Shown here in pieces: positions 16,048-25,055 of a stretch of DNA of 64,000 bases; within the stretch, counting starts at the first letter, position 1; each line of letters opens with the position of its first letter. The notes under the pieces are model-generated. The model was not told where the DNA came from and did no database searches. It saw only the letters and a program-made list of their open reading frames with translations. The stretch spans positions 2,039,001 through 2,103,000 of the forward strand of contig NZ_FLRH01000004.1 of the NCBI RefSeq assembly GCF_900089585.1. Direction: 5' to 3'. Both the position numbers and the translations under genes were made by a program. Origin of the DNA: Micromonospora sediminicola. GTDB lineage: Bacteria > Actinomycetota > Actinomycetes > Mycobacteriales > Micromonosporaceae.

Positions 16048-17001
16048 TCATCCCGGCCACCCGGCGGCCCGTAGGGCGGCGCGGAGTTGGGCGACAACTG
16101 TTGTCGGATCGGCGCGCAGGACCCACGAGGGGAAGCGGAGCACGCGGTCGCCCTCGACCCACAGATCGTTCTGCCGCCGCATGTCCGCCCAGGCGTGCGC
16201 CGGATCGAGATGCTGCCCGCCGTCCACCTCGACGTGCACCCGCCGCTGCTCGAAGTATGCGTCGAGGTAGCGCCGGCGGCCGGAGGAGTCGCGACGGATC
16301 ACCTGGCGCGTCGGTTCGGGCAGGCCGGCGTCGCGTACGAGACCGAGCAGGTCCAGTTCGCCGAAGGAGTGTGCACCGCCGGCCGCATCGGTGGCGGTGG
16401 ACAGGATCAGACGCCGGCGACGGATCCTGGGCATCCGCTCCACCACCTCGTGCAGGTCGTCACCACCCACCAGCCGCTGTTGAAAGGCGGCCGCGACGAT
16501 CGTGCGGGCCTGCGTGTCGGTCGACGCCCACTGCGCCGCGTCGACCACCGATCGGGCCGCCGCCGTTCGGGGCGGCGCCGCGACCGGCACCACATCGGTG
16601 TCGGGCAGATGGGTCGTCCGGTGCGCCAGGACACCGGTCGGCAGCGGGGATCGACGGGTCGTGGCGGGCAGGAGCAGATGGACCACCCGGTCCGGGAACC
16701 CACGCAGCCCGCCCGCCTGAGCAGCCGTCATGCCGCCCAGGAGCGCTGCGGGGCCGGCCGCCAGCACCGCGATCCACCGGAGCTGGGCGGGACCGACCGG
16801 ACCGTTGTGCGCGACGAGAACCGCGCGATGCGCCTGCCGCCACCGGCCGGTCGTCACCCGGTGACGGATCGCCCTACGGGTGAAGTGCGCCCGTGCCTGC
16901 TGGAGGCTGAGCACGTCCTCCTGCCGGAAGAGCAGCCAGGTCAATTCGTCCGCGTCATCCGACGGCAGCGCCCGCCGCATCCCCGCCCAGGAGTTCCCCA
17001 C
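16048..17001 (-). CDS. DUF559-domain protein (Vsr/AbiEi-like nuclease fold)
   Basis: 317 aa. The N-terminal segment resembles the AbiEi-type winged helix (LSLQQARAHFTRRAIRHRVTTGRWRQAHRAVLVAH). The C-terminal DUF559 domain has the restriction-endonuclease-like pattern: RRRYLDAYFEQRRVHVEVDGGQHLD with D, E and D candidates for metal binding, then RRQNDLWVEGDRVLRFPSWVL. DUF559 proteins share the Vsr endonuclease fold; a role in DNA repair or defence is inferred, not shown. The gene is bracketed by two same-orientation copies of a palindromic repeat, which may mark a mobile cassette or paired terminators. GTG 17001 has no clear ribosome-binding site; ATG 16980 is an alternative. Confidence 0.7.
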   Translation of the reverse strand: MGNSWAGMRRALPSDDADELTWLLFRQEDVLSLQQARAHFTRRAIRHRVTTGRWRQAHRAVLVAHNGPVGPAQLRWIAVLAAGPAALLGGMTAAQAGGLRGFPDRVVHLLLPATTRRSPLPTGVLAHRTTHLPDTDVVPVAAPPRTAAARSVVDAAQWASTDTQARTIVAAAFQQRLVGGDDLHEVVERMPRIRRRRLILSTATDAAGGAHSFGELDLLGLVRDAGLPEPTRQVIRRDSSGRRRYLDAYFEQRRVHVEVDGGQHLDPAHAWADMRRQNDLWVEGDRVLRFPSWVLRADPTTVVAQLRAALRAAGWPG

Positions 17002-17053
17002 CTACCCACGGTGCCCCCCGACGCCACTCCCTCGCCGCCCCTGTGGACAGTCA

Positions 17054-17107
17054 CGAGATCTTGGAAGCAAAGGGCCCTCATAGGGGCCGTTTCCTTCCAA
17101 GATCTCG
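17054..17107. repeat. hairpin repeat copy 2 (AGATCTTGGAAG family)
   Basis: 14-bp perfect arms CGAGATCTTGGAAG (17054-17067) and CTTCCAAGATCTCG (17094-17107) around an AGGGCCCTC-containing centre. It shares with copy 1 the word GATCTTGGAAGC followed by two purines and AGGGCCCTC. It lies just past the topA stop and can also terminate topA. Confidence 0.8.
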
Positions 17108-17111
17108 AAAG

Positions 17112-19925
17112 TCACTCCTTCGGGGTGGAGGTCGCCTTCTTGGGGGCGGCCTTTTTCGCTGGGGTTTTCTTGGCGGCTGTGGTCTTCTTGGCCGCCGCTG
17201 TGGTCTTCTTGGCCGCTGTGGTCTTCTTGGCGGGGGCGGCCTTCTTCGCGGCCTTCTTCTTCGGGGCCGGACCCTTCGCCCGCTTCTCGGCGAGCATCTC
17301 CGACGCCTGCTCCAGCGTCAGCTCCTCCGGCGTCTGCCCGCGCCGCAACGACGCGTTGAACTCGCCGTCGGTCACGTACGGCCCGAAGCGCCCGTCCTTG
17401 ATCACCAGCGGCTTCTCGGTCAGCGGGTCGGCACCCATCTCCCGCAGCGGCGGCGCGGCGGCGCGACGACCACGCGTCTTCGGGGCGGCGAGCAGGGCCA
17501 GCGCCTCGTCGAGGGTGACCGTGAACATCTTGTCCTCGGACTCCAGCGAACGGAACTCCTCGCCCCGCTTCACGTACGGGCCGTAGCGACCGTTGTTGGC
17601 GAAGACCTCCACGCCGTCCGGGGCCACGCCGACCAGCCGGGGCAGGCTGAGCAGCTGCAACGCCTGGTCGAGGGTGAGGCTGTCCGGCGACTGCGAGCGC
17701 AGCAGCGACGACTTGCGCTCGCCGCTGGCCACGTACGGGCCGAACCGGCCGGACTTGAGCAGGATCGGCTCGCCGGTCGACGGGTCGTCGCCGAGCTTGC
17801 GCTCGCCGCCGCCGCCGAGGAACAGCTCGTGCACCTTCTCCGGGGTCAGCTCGTCGGGCGCCAGGCCCTCCGGGATCGGCGCCCGGTCACCCTGCGAGCC
17901 GCCCTCCTCGCCCTCGCCCGAGGGTGCCGGCGTCGAAACCTGCTGTTCGCCGGGGAGCGCGCGCTGGAGGTACGGCCCGTACCGACCGACCCGGACGACG
18001 ACCTCGCGGCCCTCGTCGTCGGTGAACAGCGGGATGGAGTTGACGCTGCGCGCGTCGATCTCGCTGAGGTTCTCGGTGACCAGCTTCTTCAGCCCGCCGG
18101 CGTGCGCGATGGCCTGGTCGCCGGTGCCGTTGGCGCTGCCGAAGTAGAAGGAGGTGAGGAAGTCGACGGCGGCGTGGTCGCCGCCGGCGATCTCGTCCAG
18201 CTCGTTCTCCATGCTGGCGGTGAAGTCGTAGTCGATCAGGCGCGGGTAGTGCCGCTCCATCAGCCCGATCACCGCGAACGCCAGGAACGACGGGATCATG
18301 GCCTGACCGCGCTTGACCACGTATCCACGGTCCTGGATGGTCTGCATGATCGACGCGTACGTGGACGGGCGGCCGATGCCCAGCTCCTCCAGCGCCTTGA
18401 CCAGCGACGCCTCGGTGTAGCGCGAGGGCGGCTGGGTGTGGTGGCCCTGCGCGGCCAGCTCGTCGGCGGTCAGCGGCTGGTCCTTGACCAGCGTGGGCAG
18501 CCGCCGCTCGGCGTCCTCCGCCTCGGCGTTCTCGTCGTCGCTCGACTCGACGTACGCGCGCAGGAAGCCCGGGTCGGTGATGGTCTTGCCGGTGGCGCCG
18601 AAGTCGGCCTCCTCCTGGGCGGAGGAGACGGCCCGGATGCGCACCGAGACGCTGGAGCCGACCGCGTCGGTCATCTGCGAGGCGATGGTGCGCCGCCAGA
18701 TCAGCTCGTAGAGCTTGAACTCCTCGGCGGACAGCTCCTTGGCCACGTCGCCCGGGGTGCGGAAGTTGTCCCCCGCCGGGCGGATCGCCTCGTGCGCCTC
18801 CTGGGCGTTCTTCACCTTGCCGGTGTACCGGCGCGGCTCCGGCGGCACGCTGCGCTCGCCGTACAGCTCGACGATCTGCCGGCGGGCCGCCGTGATGGCG
18901 GTCTCCGACAGGTTCACCGAGTCGGTACGCATGTAGGTGATGTAGCCGTTCTCGTAGAGCCGCTGCGCGGTGCGCATCGTCTGCTGCGACGAGAACCGCA
19001 GCTTGCGGGCCGCCTCCTGCTGGAGCGTGGAGGTGATGAACGGCGCGTACGGGCGGCGACGGTAGGGCTTCTCCTCGACCCGGGTGACCGTGAACGGCCG
19101 GTCCGCGAGGCGGGCGGCCAGCCCCCGGGCCCCGCTCTCGTCGAGGTGCACCACGCCGGCGCCGGCGCGGACGCGGCCCGTGGTCGGCTCGAAGTCCTTG
19201 CCGGTGGCGATCCGGTCGCCGTTCAGCGCGACCAGGGTGGCGTTGAAGGTACGCGGCCCTTCGCCCGGCTTCGCCACCGCCAGGGTGGCCAGGATGTCCC
19301 AGTATTCGGCGGTGCGGAACGCCATCCGCTGGCGTTCCCGCTCGACCACGATCCGGGTCGCCACGGACTGCACCCGGCCCGCCGAGAGCTTCGGCATGAC
19401 CTTCTTCCACAGCACGGGGGAGACCTCGTAGCCGTAGAGCCGGTCCAGGATCCGCCGCGCCTCCTGGGCGTCCACCAGGTCGCGGTCGATCTCCCGGGGG
19501 TTCGCCACCGCGGCCTGGATGGCCGGCTTGGTGATCTCGTGGAAGACCATCCGCTTGACCGGCACCTTGGGCTTGAGCGTCTCCACCAGGTGCCAGGCGA
19601 TCGCCTCGCCCTCGCGGTCCTCATCCGTGGCCAGGAAGATCTCGTCGACCTCCTTGGCCAGCTTCACCAGCTTGCTGATCTGCTGCTTCCGGTCGGCGGA
19701 GACCACGTAGAGCGCGTGGAAGCCGTTGTCGACGTCGACGCCGAGCCGGGCCCAGGGCTCACCCTTGTACTTGGCCGGCACGTCGGCGGCGTTGCGGGGC
19801 AGGTCCCGGACGTGGCCGAAGCTGGCCTCCACGACGTACCCCGGGCCGAGGTAGCCCGAGATCGTCTTGGCCTTCGCCGGTGACTCGACGATGACCAGAC
19901 GGGTGGTTCCAGCGTTGCTCGGCAC
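17112..19925 (-). CDS. topA: DNA topoisomerase I
   Basis: 937 aa. N-terminal TOPRIM domain (LVIVESPAKAKTISGYLG; LATDEDREGEAIAWH with acidic metal residues). The type IA cleavage domain has catalytic Tyr331 in GYITYMRTDSVN. C-terminal Topo_C repeats (GRFGPYV/GRYGPYV motifs, at least four) replace zinc fingers, as in other actinobacteria. The last about 60 residues are a Lys/Ala tail of repeated AKK/TTAAKK units, which in mycobacterial and Streptomyces enzymes supports DNA binding and processivity. GTG 19925 gives MPSNAGTTRLVIVESP with GGGGAGAG upstream; the reading frame extends further but without family similarity. Relaxes negative supercoils and is essential in most bacteria. Confidence 0.96.
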   Translation of the reverse strand: MPSNAGTTRLVIVESPAKAKTISGYLGPGYVVEASFGHVRDLPRNAADVPAKYKGEPWARLGVDVDNGFHALYVVSADRKQQISKLVKLAKEVDEIFLATDEDREGEAIAWHLVETLKPKVPVKRMVFHEITKPAIQAAVANPREIDRDLVDAQEARRILDRLYGYEVSPVLWKKVMPKLSAGRVQSVATRIVVERERQRMAFRTAEYWDILATLAVAKPGEGPRTFNATLVALNGDRIATGKDFEPTTGRVRAGAGVVHLDESGARGLAARLADRPFTVTRVEEKPYRRRPYAPFITSTLQQEAARKLRFSSQQTMRTAQRLYENGYITYMRTDSVNLSETAITAARRQIVELYGERSVPPEPRRYTGKVKNAQEAHEAIRPAGDNFRTPGDVAKELSAEEFKLYELIWRRTIASQMTDAVGSSVSVRIRAVSSAQEEADFGATGKTITDPGFLRAYVESSDDENAEAEDAERRLPTLVKDQPLTADELAAQGHHTQPPSRYTEASLVKALEELGIGRPSTYASIMQTIQDRGYVVKRGQAMIPSFLAFAVIGLMERHYPRLIDYDFTASMENELDEIAGGDHAAVDFLTSFYFGSANGTGDQAIAHAGGLKKLVTENLSEIDARSVNSIPLFTDDEGREVVVRVGRYGPYLQRALPGEQQVSTPAPSGEGEEGGSQGDRAPIPEGLAPDELTPEKVHELFLGGGGERKLGDDPSTGEPILLKSGRFGPYVASGERKSSLLRSQSPDSLTLDQALQLLSLPRLVGVAPDGVEVFANNGRYGPYVKRGEEFRSLESEDKMFTVTLDEALALLAAPKTRGRRAAAPPLREMGADPLTEKPLVIKDGRFGPYVTDGEFNASLRRGQTPEELTLEQASEMLAEKRAKGPAPKKKAAKKAAPAKKTTAAKKTTAAAKKTTAAKKTPAKKAAPKKATSTPKE

Positions 19926-20237
19926 GTCTCTCCCCGACCTCACTCCTACGCCATGCCCGCTTCGGGCCGTGTTTCGCCCCTCCGGACCGCCGGCGGTCCG
20001 GATGTCCAACGTAACGCGCCGTCCGCGTCCCGGGTTTCGTGGGCGGCAAACGGGCCGCCTCCCCCGGCGCCCCGGCCGCACCCTGCCGGACGGCGCCACC
20101 GTACACCGTGGGTAGGGCGCCGGGCGGGTCACTGTGACGATCGCGCACCCTCGGCGGAGGGGCACCGGTCGTTTTCCGGCCCAAACCACCGCCGGGCGTG
20201 TCCGGGATCGGACAGCCGGTGGGGTTGCGCCGGTGGA
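19926..20237. other. 312-bp gap upstream of topA
   Basis: Between the topA start and the stop of the 202-aa gene. It should carry the topA promoter on the minus strand, but I could not place convincing -35/-10 boxes. No RNA gene or repeat seen. Confidence 0.4.
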
Positions 20238-20846
20238 TCAGGCGTGCGGGCCCGGCCACTCGGTCGCCGGCGCGGCCGGCGGACGCTCCCCGACCAGCTC
20301 CGCGAGCCGGTTCACCCGGCGTCCCCCGATCCGGTACGCGGGCCCGCCCTCGCCCGGTTCGACGAACGCGGCCGGCAGCCCGACCGCCGCCAGCGCCGCC
20401 CGCACCGGCGGCCAGCAGGGCTCGTCGTCCGGGCCGAGCCGGAGCCGGAACCCGGCCGGTTCGGCCGTCCCGGCCGCCGCCGCCCAGAGCCGCAGCCGCC
20501 GCCCGTCCAGGTGGAACCGGGCCGGCGGCCGCTTCGCCGCACCGCGCAGCCAGGCCCGCGCGAGCGGCGCCAGCGTGGTCGAGTACGCGGTGCGCACCCG
20601 GTGCCGGCCGTCCCCGGTCGGCTCCCAGCTCGCCGGCACGCCCCGCGCGCCCAGCTCGGCCACCAGCACGTGCACCCGCCAGGCGGCGTCCACCACCACG
20701 GAGATCCGGGCGGTGCCGCCCATCCGCACCACCTCGCCCGGCCCGGCGAGCAGGCCGGCGAGATCCGCCAGCGCGGGGTCGGCCGCCTCGGTGGAGAAGA
20801 GCGAGGGCTGGCGGGCCGGGTTCGGGGTGGGAGGGGTCAGCGACAC
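20238..20846 (-). CDS. conserved-looking protein of unknown function, upstream of topA
   Basis: 202 aa from GTG 20846, whose start overlaps the stop of the upstream lipoprotein gene, so the two are probably co-translated. The middle of the protein alternates strands and helices (VVRMGGTARISVVVDAAWRVHVLVAELGARGVPASWEP; ARFHLDGRRLRLW), giving an alpha/beta pattern. There are no membrane segments or cysteine clusters. It vaguely resembles LAGLIDADG-like substrate folds such as the WhiA N-terminus, but I cannot support a family. Pairing with a lipoprotein next to topA is the only context clue. Confidence 0.6.
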   Translation of the reverse strand: MSLTPPTPNPARQPSLFSTEAADPALADLAGLLAGPGEVVRMGGTARISVVVDAAWRVHVLVAELGARGVPASWEPTGDGRHRVRTAYSTTLAPLARAWLRGAAKRPPARFHLDGRRLRLWAAAAGTAEPAGFRLRLGPDDEPCWPPVRAALAAVGLPAAFVEPGEGGPAYRIGGRRVNRLAELVGERPPAAPATEWPGPHA

Positions 20847-21376
20847 TCCGGGACCTCGTCGAAGGCCTCTTTCAGTTCGGGCGAGTTGAGCTTGCTGGTG
20901 TCCAGCGCGCTCGCGTCGTACTCCTTGTTCAGCGTGTCCACGGCGGCGCGCACGCCGTCGTAGAACGGACCGGCCTGGGCGGTGTCGAGCCCGTCGATGG
21001 TGTCCCGGGCCCGCCCGTACGCGTCCCGCATCTTGCTCAGCGAGCCGCGGAACCCGGCCGACACCTCGTCGCCGCGCTCGACCTCCGGCACGCCCGCCTC
21101 CTCGACCTTGCGCCGGGCCGTCTCGCTGGCCTGTTCGGCGCCGGCGAACAGCCGGACCAGGTTCTCCCTGGCCTGCGCCGGCGTGGTCTGCGCGGTCATC
21201 TGCTGCTGGGTGCTGCTGGTGAGCTTGGAGATCTCCGCCCGCCAGGGGGTGAGCGCCTGGCAGACCGACGCCGCCCAGGCGCGCGGGCTGGGACCACCGC
21301 ACCCGGCGACGACGAGGACCAGCGTGGCCAGGACCACCGTGAGCTTTCCGGCGGTTGCCGCCCGGCGCGTACGCAT
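20837..21376 (-). CDS. lipoprotein of unknown function
   Basis: 179 aa from ATG 21376 (MRTRRAATAGKL). The signal peptide has a basic n-region, the hydrophobic core LTVVLATLVLVVAG and a lipobox VVAGC, so the mature protein starts at that Cys and is anchored outside the membrane. The remainder is helical and charged (KLTSSTQQQMTAQTTPAQARENLVRLFAGAEQASETARRKVEEAG), with one further Cys near each end. An upstream ATG at 21412 would spoil the signal peptide. Stop overlaps the start of the following 202-aa gene. The family is not recognised. Confidence 0.7.
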   Translation of the reverse strand: MRTRRAATAGKLTVVLATLVLVVAGCGGPSPRAWAASVCQALTPWRAEISKLTSSTQQQMTAQTTPAQARENLVRLFAGAEQASETARRKVEEAGVPEVERGDEVSAGFRGSLSKMRDAYGRARDTIDGLDTAQAGPFYDGVRAAVDTLNKEYDASALDTSKLNSPELKEAFDEVPECR

Positions 21377-21490
21377 GCGTTGCAGCGTACGACCTCCGGG
21401 AGGAACCGCCACCGGTCAGGTTTCGTGCACGGGACCACCGGACGACGAGGTTCCCGGCCGGCCGGGGCCGACCGGGAACCGTCGCGTCAC

Positions 21491-23839
21491 TCAGGCGTTG
21501 ACCGTCTCCGGGCGCTGGTCCGGGGTGCCCGCACCGCTGTCGGAGTTGTCCATGGCGACGCCCTTGCGCTTGCTGAACACCACCGCCGCGGCGATGATCA
21601 GCGCGGCCACCACGGCGATCGTGATGCGCAGCGCGGGGTTCTTGTCCTCGCCCACGCTCCAGGCCACCACGGCCGGGGCGATCAGCAGCGAGACCAGGTT
21701 CATCACCTTGATCAGCGGGTTGATCGCCGGGCCGGCGGTGTCCTTGAACGGGTCGCCGACGGTGTCGCCGATGACCGTGGCGGCGTGCGCCTCGGAGCCC
21801 TTGCCGCCGTACGCGCCGTCCTCGACCAGCTTCTTGCCGTTGTCCCAGGCGCCACCGGAGTTGGCCAGGAACACCGCCATCAGCGTGCCCGCGCCGATCG
21901 CGCCGGCCAGGTAGGAGGCCAGCGCGCCCGGGCCGAGGCCGAAGCCGACCGCGATCGGGGCCAGGATGGCCAGCAGGCCGGGGGTCATCAGCTCGCGCTG
22001 CGCGTCCCGGGTGCAGATGTCCACGACCTTGCCGTACTCGGGCCGCTGGGTGCGGTCCATGATGCCGGGCAGCTCGCGGAACTGCCGCCGTACCTCCATC
22101 ACCACGGCGCCGGCCGAGCGGGACACCGCGTTGATGGCCAGGCCGGAGAAGAGGAAGACCACCGCGGCGCCGATGATGAGGCCGACCAGGTTGCGCGGGT
22201 TGGCCACGTTCAGCGCGTTGAGGATCTCGGTGCCGACGTCGCCCACACCCGCGTCGGCGTACGAGGTCCGCAGGGTGTCGGTGTAGGAGCCGAACAGCGC
22301 GGTCGCGGCCAGCACCGCGGTGGCGATCGCGATGCCCTTGGTGATCGCCTTGGTGGTGTTGCCGACCGCGTCCAGCTCGGTCAGCGTCCGCGCGCCGTGC
22401 TCGTCGATGTCGCCGGACATCTCGGCCACGCCCTGCGCGTTGTCGGAGATCGGGCCGAACGTGTCCATGGCGACGATGACGCCGACGGTGGTGAGCAGGC
22501 CGGTGCCGGCCAGCGCGACCGCGAACAGCGAGAGCGTGATGGAGCTGCCGCCGAGCAGGAACGCGCCGAACACGCCGGCGCCGATGAGCAGCGCGGAGTA
22601 GACCGCCGACTCCAGGCCGATGCTGATGCCGGCGAGGATGACGGTGGCCGCGCCGGTCTGCGAGCTCTTGCCGATGTCCTGCACCGGGCGCCGGTTGGTC
22701 TCGGTGAAGTAGCCGGTCAGCGCCTGGATCGCGGCGGCCAGCACGATGCCGATCACGACCGCGCCGATGGCCACCAGCCGCGGGTTGCGGTCGACGTCGG
22801 TCAGCCCGCCCTCCAGCTCGCCGAACGTCGCCGGCAGGTACGCGAACGCGGCGATCGCCACCAGCACCGCGGAGATCACCGCGGAGAGGTAGAAGGCCCG
22901 GTTGATCGCGGTCAGGCCGTTGCGGTCGCTGGTGCGCAGCCGGGTGATGAAGACGCCGACGATCGCGACCAGCACGCCGATGGTGGAGATGATCAGCGGG
23001 AAGACCAGGCCGTCCTCGCCGAACGCGGCGCGGCCCAGGATCAGCGCGGCGACCAGCGTGACCGCGTACGACTCGAACAGGTCGGCGGCCATGCCGGCGC
23101 AGTCGCCGACGTTGTCGCCCACGTTGTCGGCGATGGTGGCGGCGTTGCGCGGGTCGTCCTCCGGGATGCCCTGCTCGACCTTGCCGACCAGGTCGGCGCC
23201 GACGTCGGCGGCCTTGGTGAAGATGCCGCCGCCGACCCGCATGAACATGGCCAGCAGCGCGGCGCCGAAGCCGAAGCCCTCCAGCACGGTGGGGGCGTCA
23301 CCACGGAACAGGATGACGACCAGCGCCGCGCCGAACAGGCCGAGGCCGACGGTGAGGAAGCCGACCACGCCGCCGGTGCGGAACGCGATCTTCATGGCGC
23401 CCTCGCGCCCGCCTTCGCGCTCCCGGGCGGCCGCGGCGACCCGCAGGTTGGCCCGGGTGGCCAGCCACATGCCGGCGCCGCCGATGAACGCGCTGAACAG
23501 CGCACCCACCACGAAGAACGCCGACCGGCCGATCTTCACCAGGGTCTCGTTGCCGTCGGTGTCGTGCACCGGCAGCAGGAAGAGCAGCACGACGGCGATC
23601 ACCACGAAGATCGCCAGGGTGCGGAACTGCCGCAGCAGGTACGCGGACGCGCCCTCCTGCACCGCCCCGGAGATCTCCTGCATGTTGGTGGTTCCCGTAC
23701 CGGCCGCCAGGACCGCCCTGGTGAGGGCGGCCGCGAAGACGAGCGCCACCAGCGCGATGACCGCGGCGATGACGACGTACGTCACGTTGGCTCCGGTAAG
23801 GGACAGGGCGCCGCCGTCGGCGGCCAAGGTCCCGGACAT
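21491..23839 (-). CDS. hppA: membrane-bound proton-translocating pyrophosphatase
   Basis: 782 aa with about 16 membrane helices. The catalytic signature is intact: DVGADLVGKVEQGIPEDDPRNAAT followed by DNVGDNVGDCAGMAADLFESYAV, plus the C-terminal DNGKKLVE and VIGDTVGDPFKDTAGPAIN that bind the Mg-PPi complex. At the position that separates the two classes, this protein has GNTTK (Lys about 497), the hallmark of K+-independent, H+-pumping enzymes; K+-dependent ones have Ala there. It hydrolyses pyrophosphate to pump protons. ATG 23839 is preceded by GGAGG. The short C-terminal tail is hydrophilic. Position next to bldG is conserved with Streptomyces. Confidence 0.95.
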   Translation of the reverse strand: MSGTLAADGGALSLTGANVTYVVIAAVIALVALVFAAALTRAVLAAGTGTTNMQEISGAVQEGASAYLLRQFRTLAIFVVIAVVLLFLLPVHDTDGNETLVKIGRSAFFVVGALFSAFIGGAGMWLATRANLRVAAAAREREGGREGAMKIAFRTGGVVGFLTVGLGLFGAALVVILFRGDAPTVLEGFGFGAALLAMFMRVGGGIFTKAADVGADLVGKVEQGIPEDDPRNAATIADNVGDNVGDCAGMAADLFESYAVTLVAALILGRAAFGEDGLVFPLIISTIGVLVAIVGVFITRLRTSDRNGLTAINRAFYLSAVISAVLVAIAAFAYLPATFGELEGGLTDVDRNPRLVAIGAVVIGIVLAAAIQALTGYFTETNRRPVQDIGKSSQTGAATVILAGISIGLESAVYSALLIGAGVFGAFLLGGSSITLSLFAVALAGTGLLTTVGVIVAMDTFGPISDNAQGVAEMSGDIDEHGARTLTELDAVGNTTKAITKGIAIATAVLAATALFGSYTDTLRTSYADAGVGDVGTEILNALNVANPRNLVGLIIGAAVVFLFSGLAINAVSRSAGAVVMEVRRQFRELPGIMDRTQRPEYGKVVDICTRDAQRELMTPGLLAILAPIAVGFGLGPGALASYLAGAIGAGTLMAVFLANSGGAWDNGKKLVEDGAYGGKGSEAHAATVIGDTVGDPFKDTAGPAINPLIKVMNLVSLLIAPAVVAWSVGEDKNPALRITIAVVAALIIAAAVVFSKRKGVAMDNSDSGAGTPDQRPETVNA

Positions 23840-24087
23840 CTATGTCCTCCTGTACCGAACACTCGCGCCGGCTCGTGGAGACGCACGGGCCGACGCCTGG
23901 ATGCGAACTCGCCAGCGCGCGCCATCCACCCGTTTCCGCTGGCTGCGGGCAGCGATCACTTGCTGACAACCCGGGTACTGTAGCCCTCCGGCGTGGTGAG
24001 GGTCACACCGAGGGGGCACCGTGTCTCGATGATCTTCGTAACTGTGTTATGCGAGGAAATCTGATATATAGGGCGGTCGACACGACG

Positions 24088-24118
24088 AGGCCGCGCTCCC
24101 CGTCGGGGAACGCGGCCT
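24088..24118 (-). terminator. terminator of the bldG/anti-sigma operon
   Basis: Outer arms AGGCCGCG (24088-24095) and CGCGGCCT (24111-24118), extended inward by TCCCC/GGGGA, form a stable hairpin 15 nt past the stop of the anti-sigma gene. No U-tract, as is usual in actinobacteria. Confidence 0.6.
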
Positions 24119-24132
24119 GCGAGTGGAACGGG

Positions 24133-24570
24133 TCAGGCGCGGCCGGCCGGCCAGGACATCCGGACCTCGGTGCCGACACCGTCGTCGACCGGGCGGACCT
24201 GGAGGTCCTCCACGAAACCGGCGAGCAGGGCGAAGCCCACCCCGGTGGTGAGCGCGTCCTCGCTGAGCGACTCCTTCGCCAGCTCGTCCGGGCCGAGCGC
24301 GGCCAGCCCGAGGCCCGCCTCGATCGGGGCCCGGTCCACCACCCGCACCGAGTAGCCGCCACCGTCGGACATCTCCACGTAGACCGGCTCGGCCAGCCCG
24401 TACTGCCGGTGCAGCGCCACCGCCCGGGTGCACGCCTCACCGATGGCCAGGCGCACCTCGTCGAGCAGGTCCTCGCGCACGCCGGCCCGCCGGGCCACCG
24501 CGACGCCGACCAGACGGGCGGTGCGCACGTGCACCGGGGCCGGGGAGAAGGACAGCTTGACGGTCGCCAT
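24133..24570 (-). CDS. anti-sigma regulatory factor (HATPase_c, RsbW/ApgA-like)
   Basis: 145 aa GHKL-type ATPase of the anti-sigma/serine kinase family. The N-box region (VRLAIGEACTRAVALH) is recognisable with Glu and Arg/Ala in place of a full kinase N-box, followed by VRVVDRAPIEAGLGLAALGPDE and a G-box (TTGVGFALLAGFVEDLQV). It should bind BldG, the anti-anti-sigma factor encoded immediately upstream. In S. coelicolor the gene after bldG encodes ApgA, a partner of BldG; this is the syntenic counterpart. ATG 24570 overlaps the bldG stop as ATGA, ensuring linked translation. Confidence 0.88.
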   Translation of the reverse strand: MATVKLSFSPAPVHVRTARLVGVAVARRAGVREDLLDEVRLAIGEACTRAVALHRQYGLAEPVYVEMSDGGGYSVRVVDRAPIEAGLGLAALGPDELAKESLSEDALTTGVGFALLAGFVEDLQVRPVDDGVGTEVRMSWPAGRA

Positions 24571-24920
24571 CACGCGCCGGTGGTGTCGGCGGCGATGGCC
24601 GCGTCGACCGTCGGGTGCAACGGGAAGACCTGGTCCAGGGCGGTGATCCGGAAAATCTTGAGCAGCGGCTCCTTGTCGCAGACCAGGGCGAACGAGCCGC
24701 CGGCCGCGCGCAGCCGCTTCAACGCGCCGACCAGCACGCCGAGCCCGGTCGAGTCGAGGAAGTCGACCCGACCCAGGTCCACGACGACGCGGTGGGCCCC
24801 GCCGTCGATCAGCTCCAGGAGTCGTTCCCGCAGGCGGGGGGCGGTGTAGACATCCACCTCACCGCCGACCTCGAGCACCGTGTGCTCCCCCACGGTGCGG
24901 GTCGCCAGCGACAGCTCCAT
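24570..24920 (-). CDS. bldG: anti-anti-sigma factor BldG (STAS domain)
   Basis: 116 aa STAS protein. The phosphorylatable serine lies in [19 protein letters not shown] (Ser59 or Thr60 of DST), and the ending [23 protein letters not shown] resembles BldG closely. BldG is needed for morphological differentiation and antibiotic production in Streptomyces, where its phosphorylation by anti-sigma factors controls their release. Flanking genes (anti-sigma downstream, hppA beyond, DECH helicase divergent) match the Streptomyces bldG locus. ATG 24920 has a strong GAGGAGGGG site upstream. Confidence 0.92.
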   Translation of the reverse strand: MELSLATRTVGEHTVLEVGGEVDVYTAPRLRERLLELIDGGAHRVVVDLGRVDFLDSTGLGVLVGALKRLRAAGGSFALVCDKEPLLKIFRITALDQVFPLHPTVDAAIAADTTGA

Positions 24921-25055
24921 CGGCCCCTCCTCGGTAAACTCTCCTGGGCATCTAACCATCCCCGCCGTGCGACCTCTCGGGTCACCGGTCGAGGCCCTCC
25001 CCATACCCCCACCCTGCGGTTCCCAATTCCGAACACCAGTGCGAGAGTGCAGGAC

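Noticed and set aside
20198-23983. 1261-aa plus-strand frame antisense to hppA
   Set aside because: Antisense of a well-conserved membrane pyrophosphatase; charged low-complexity sequence without hydrophobic core.
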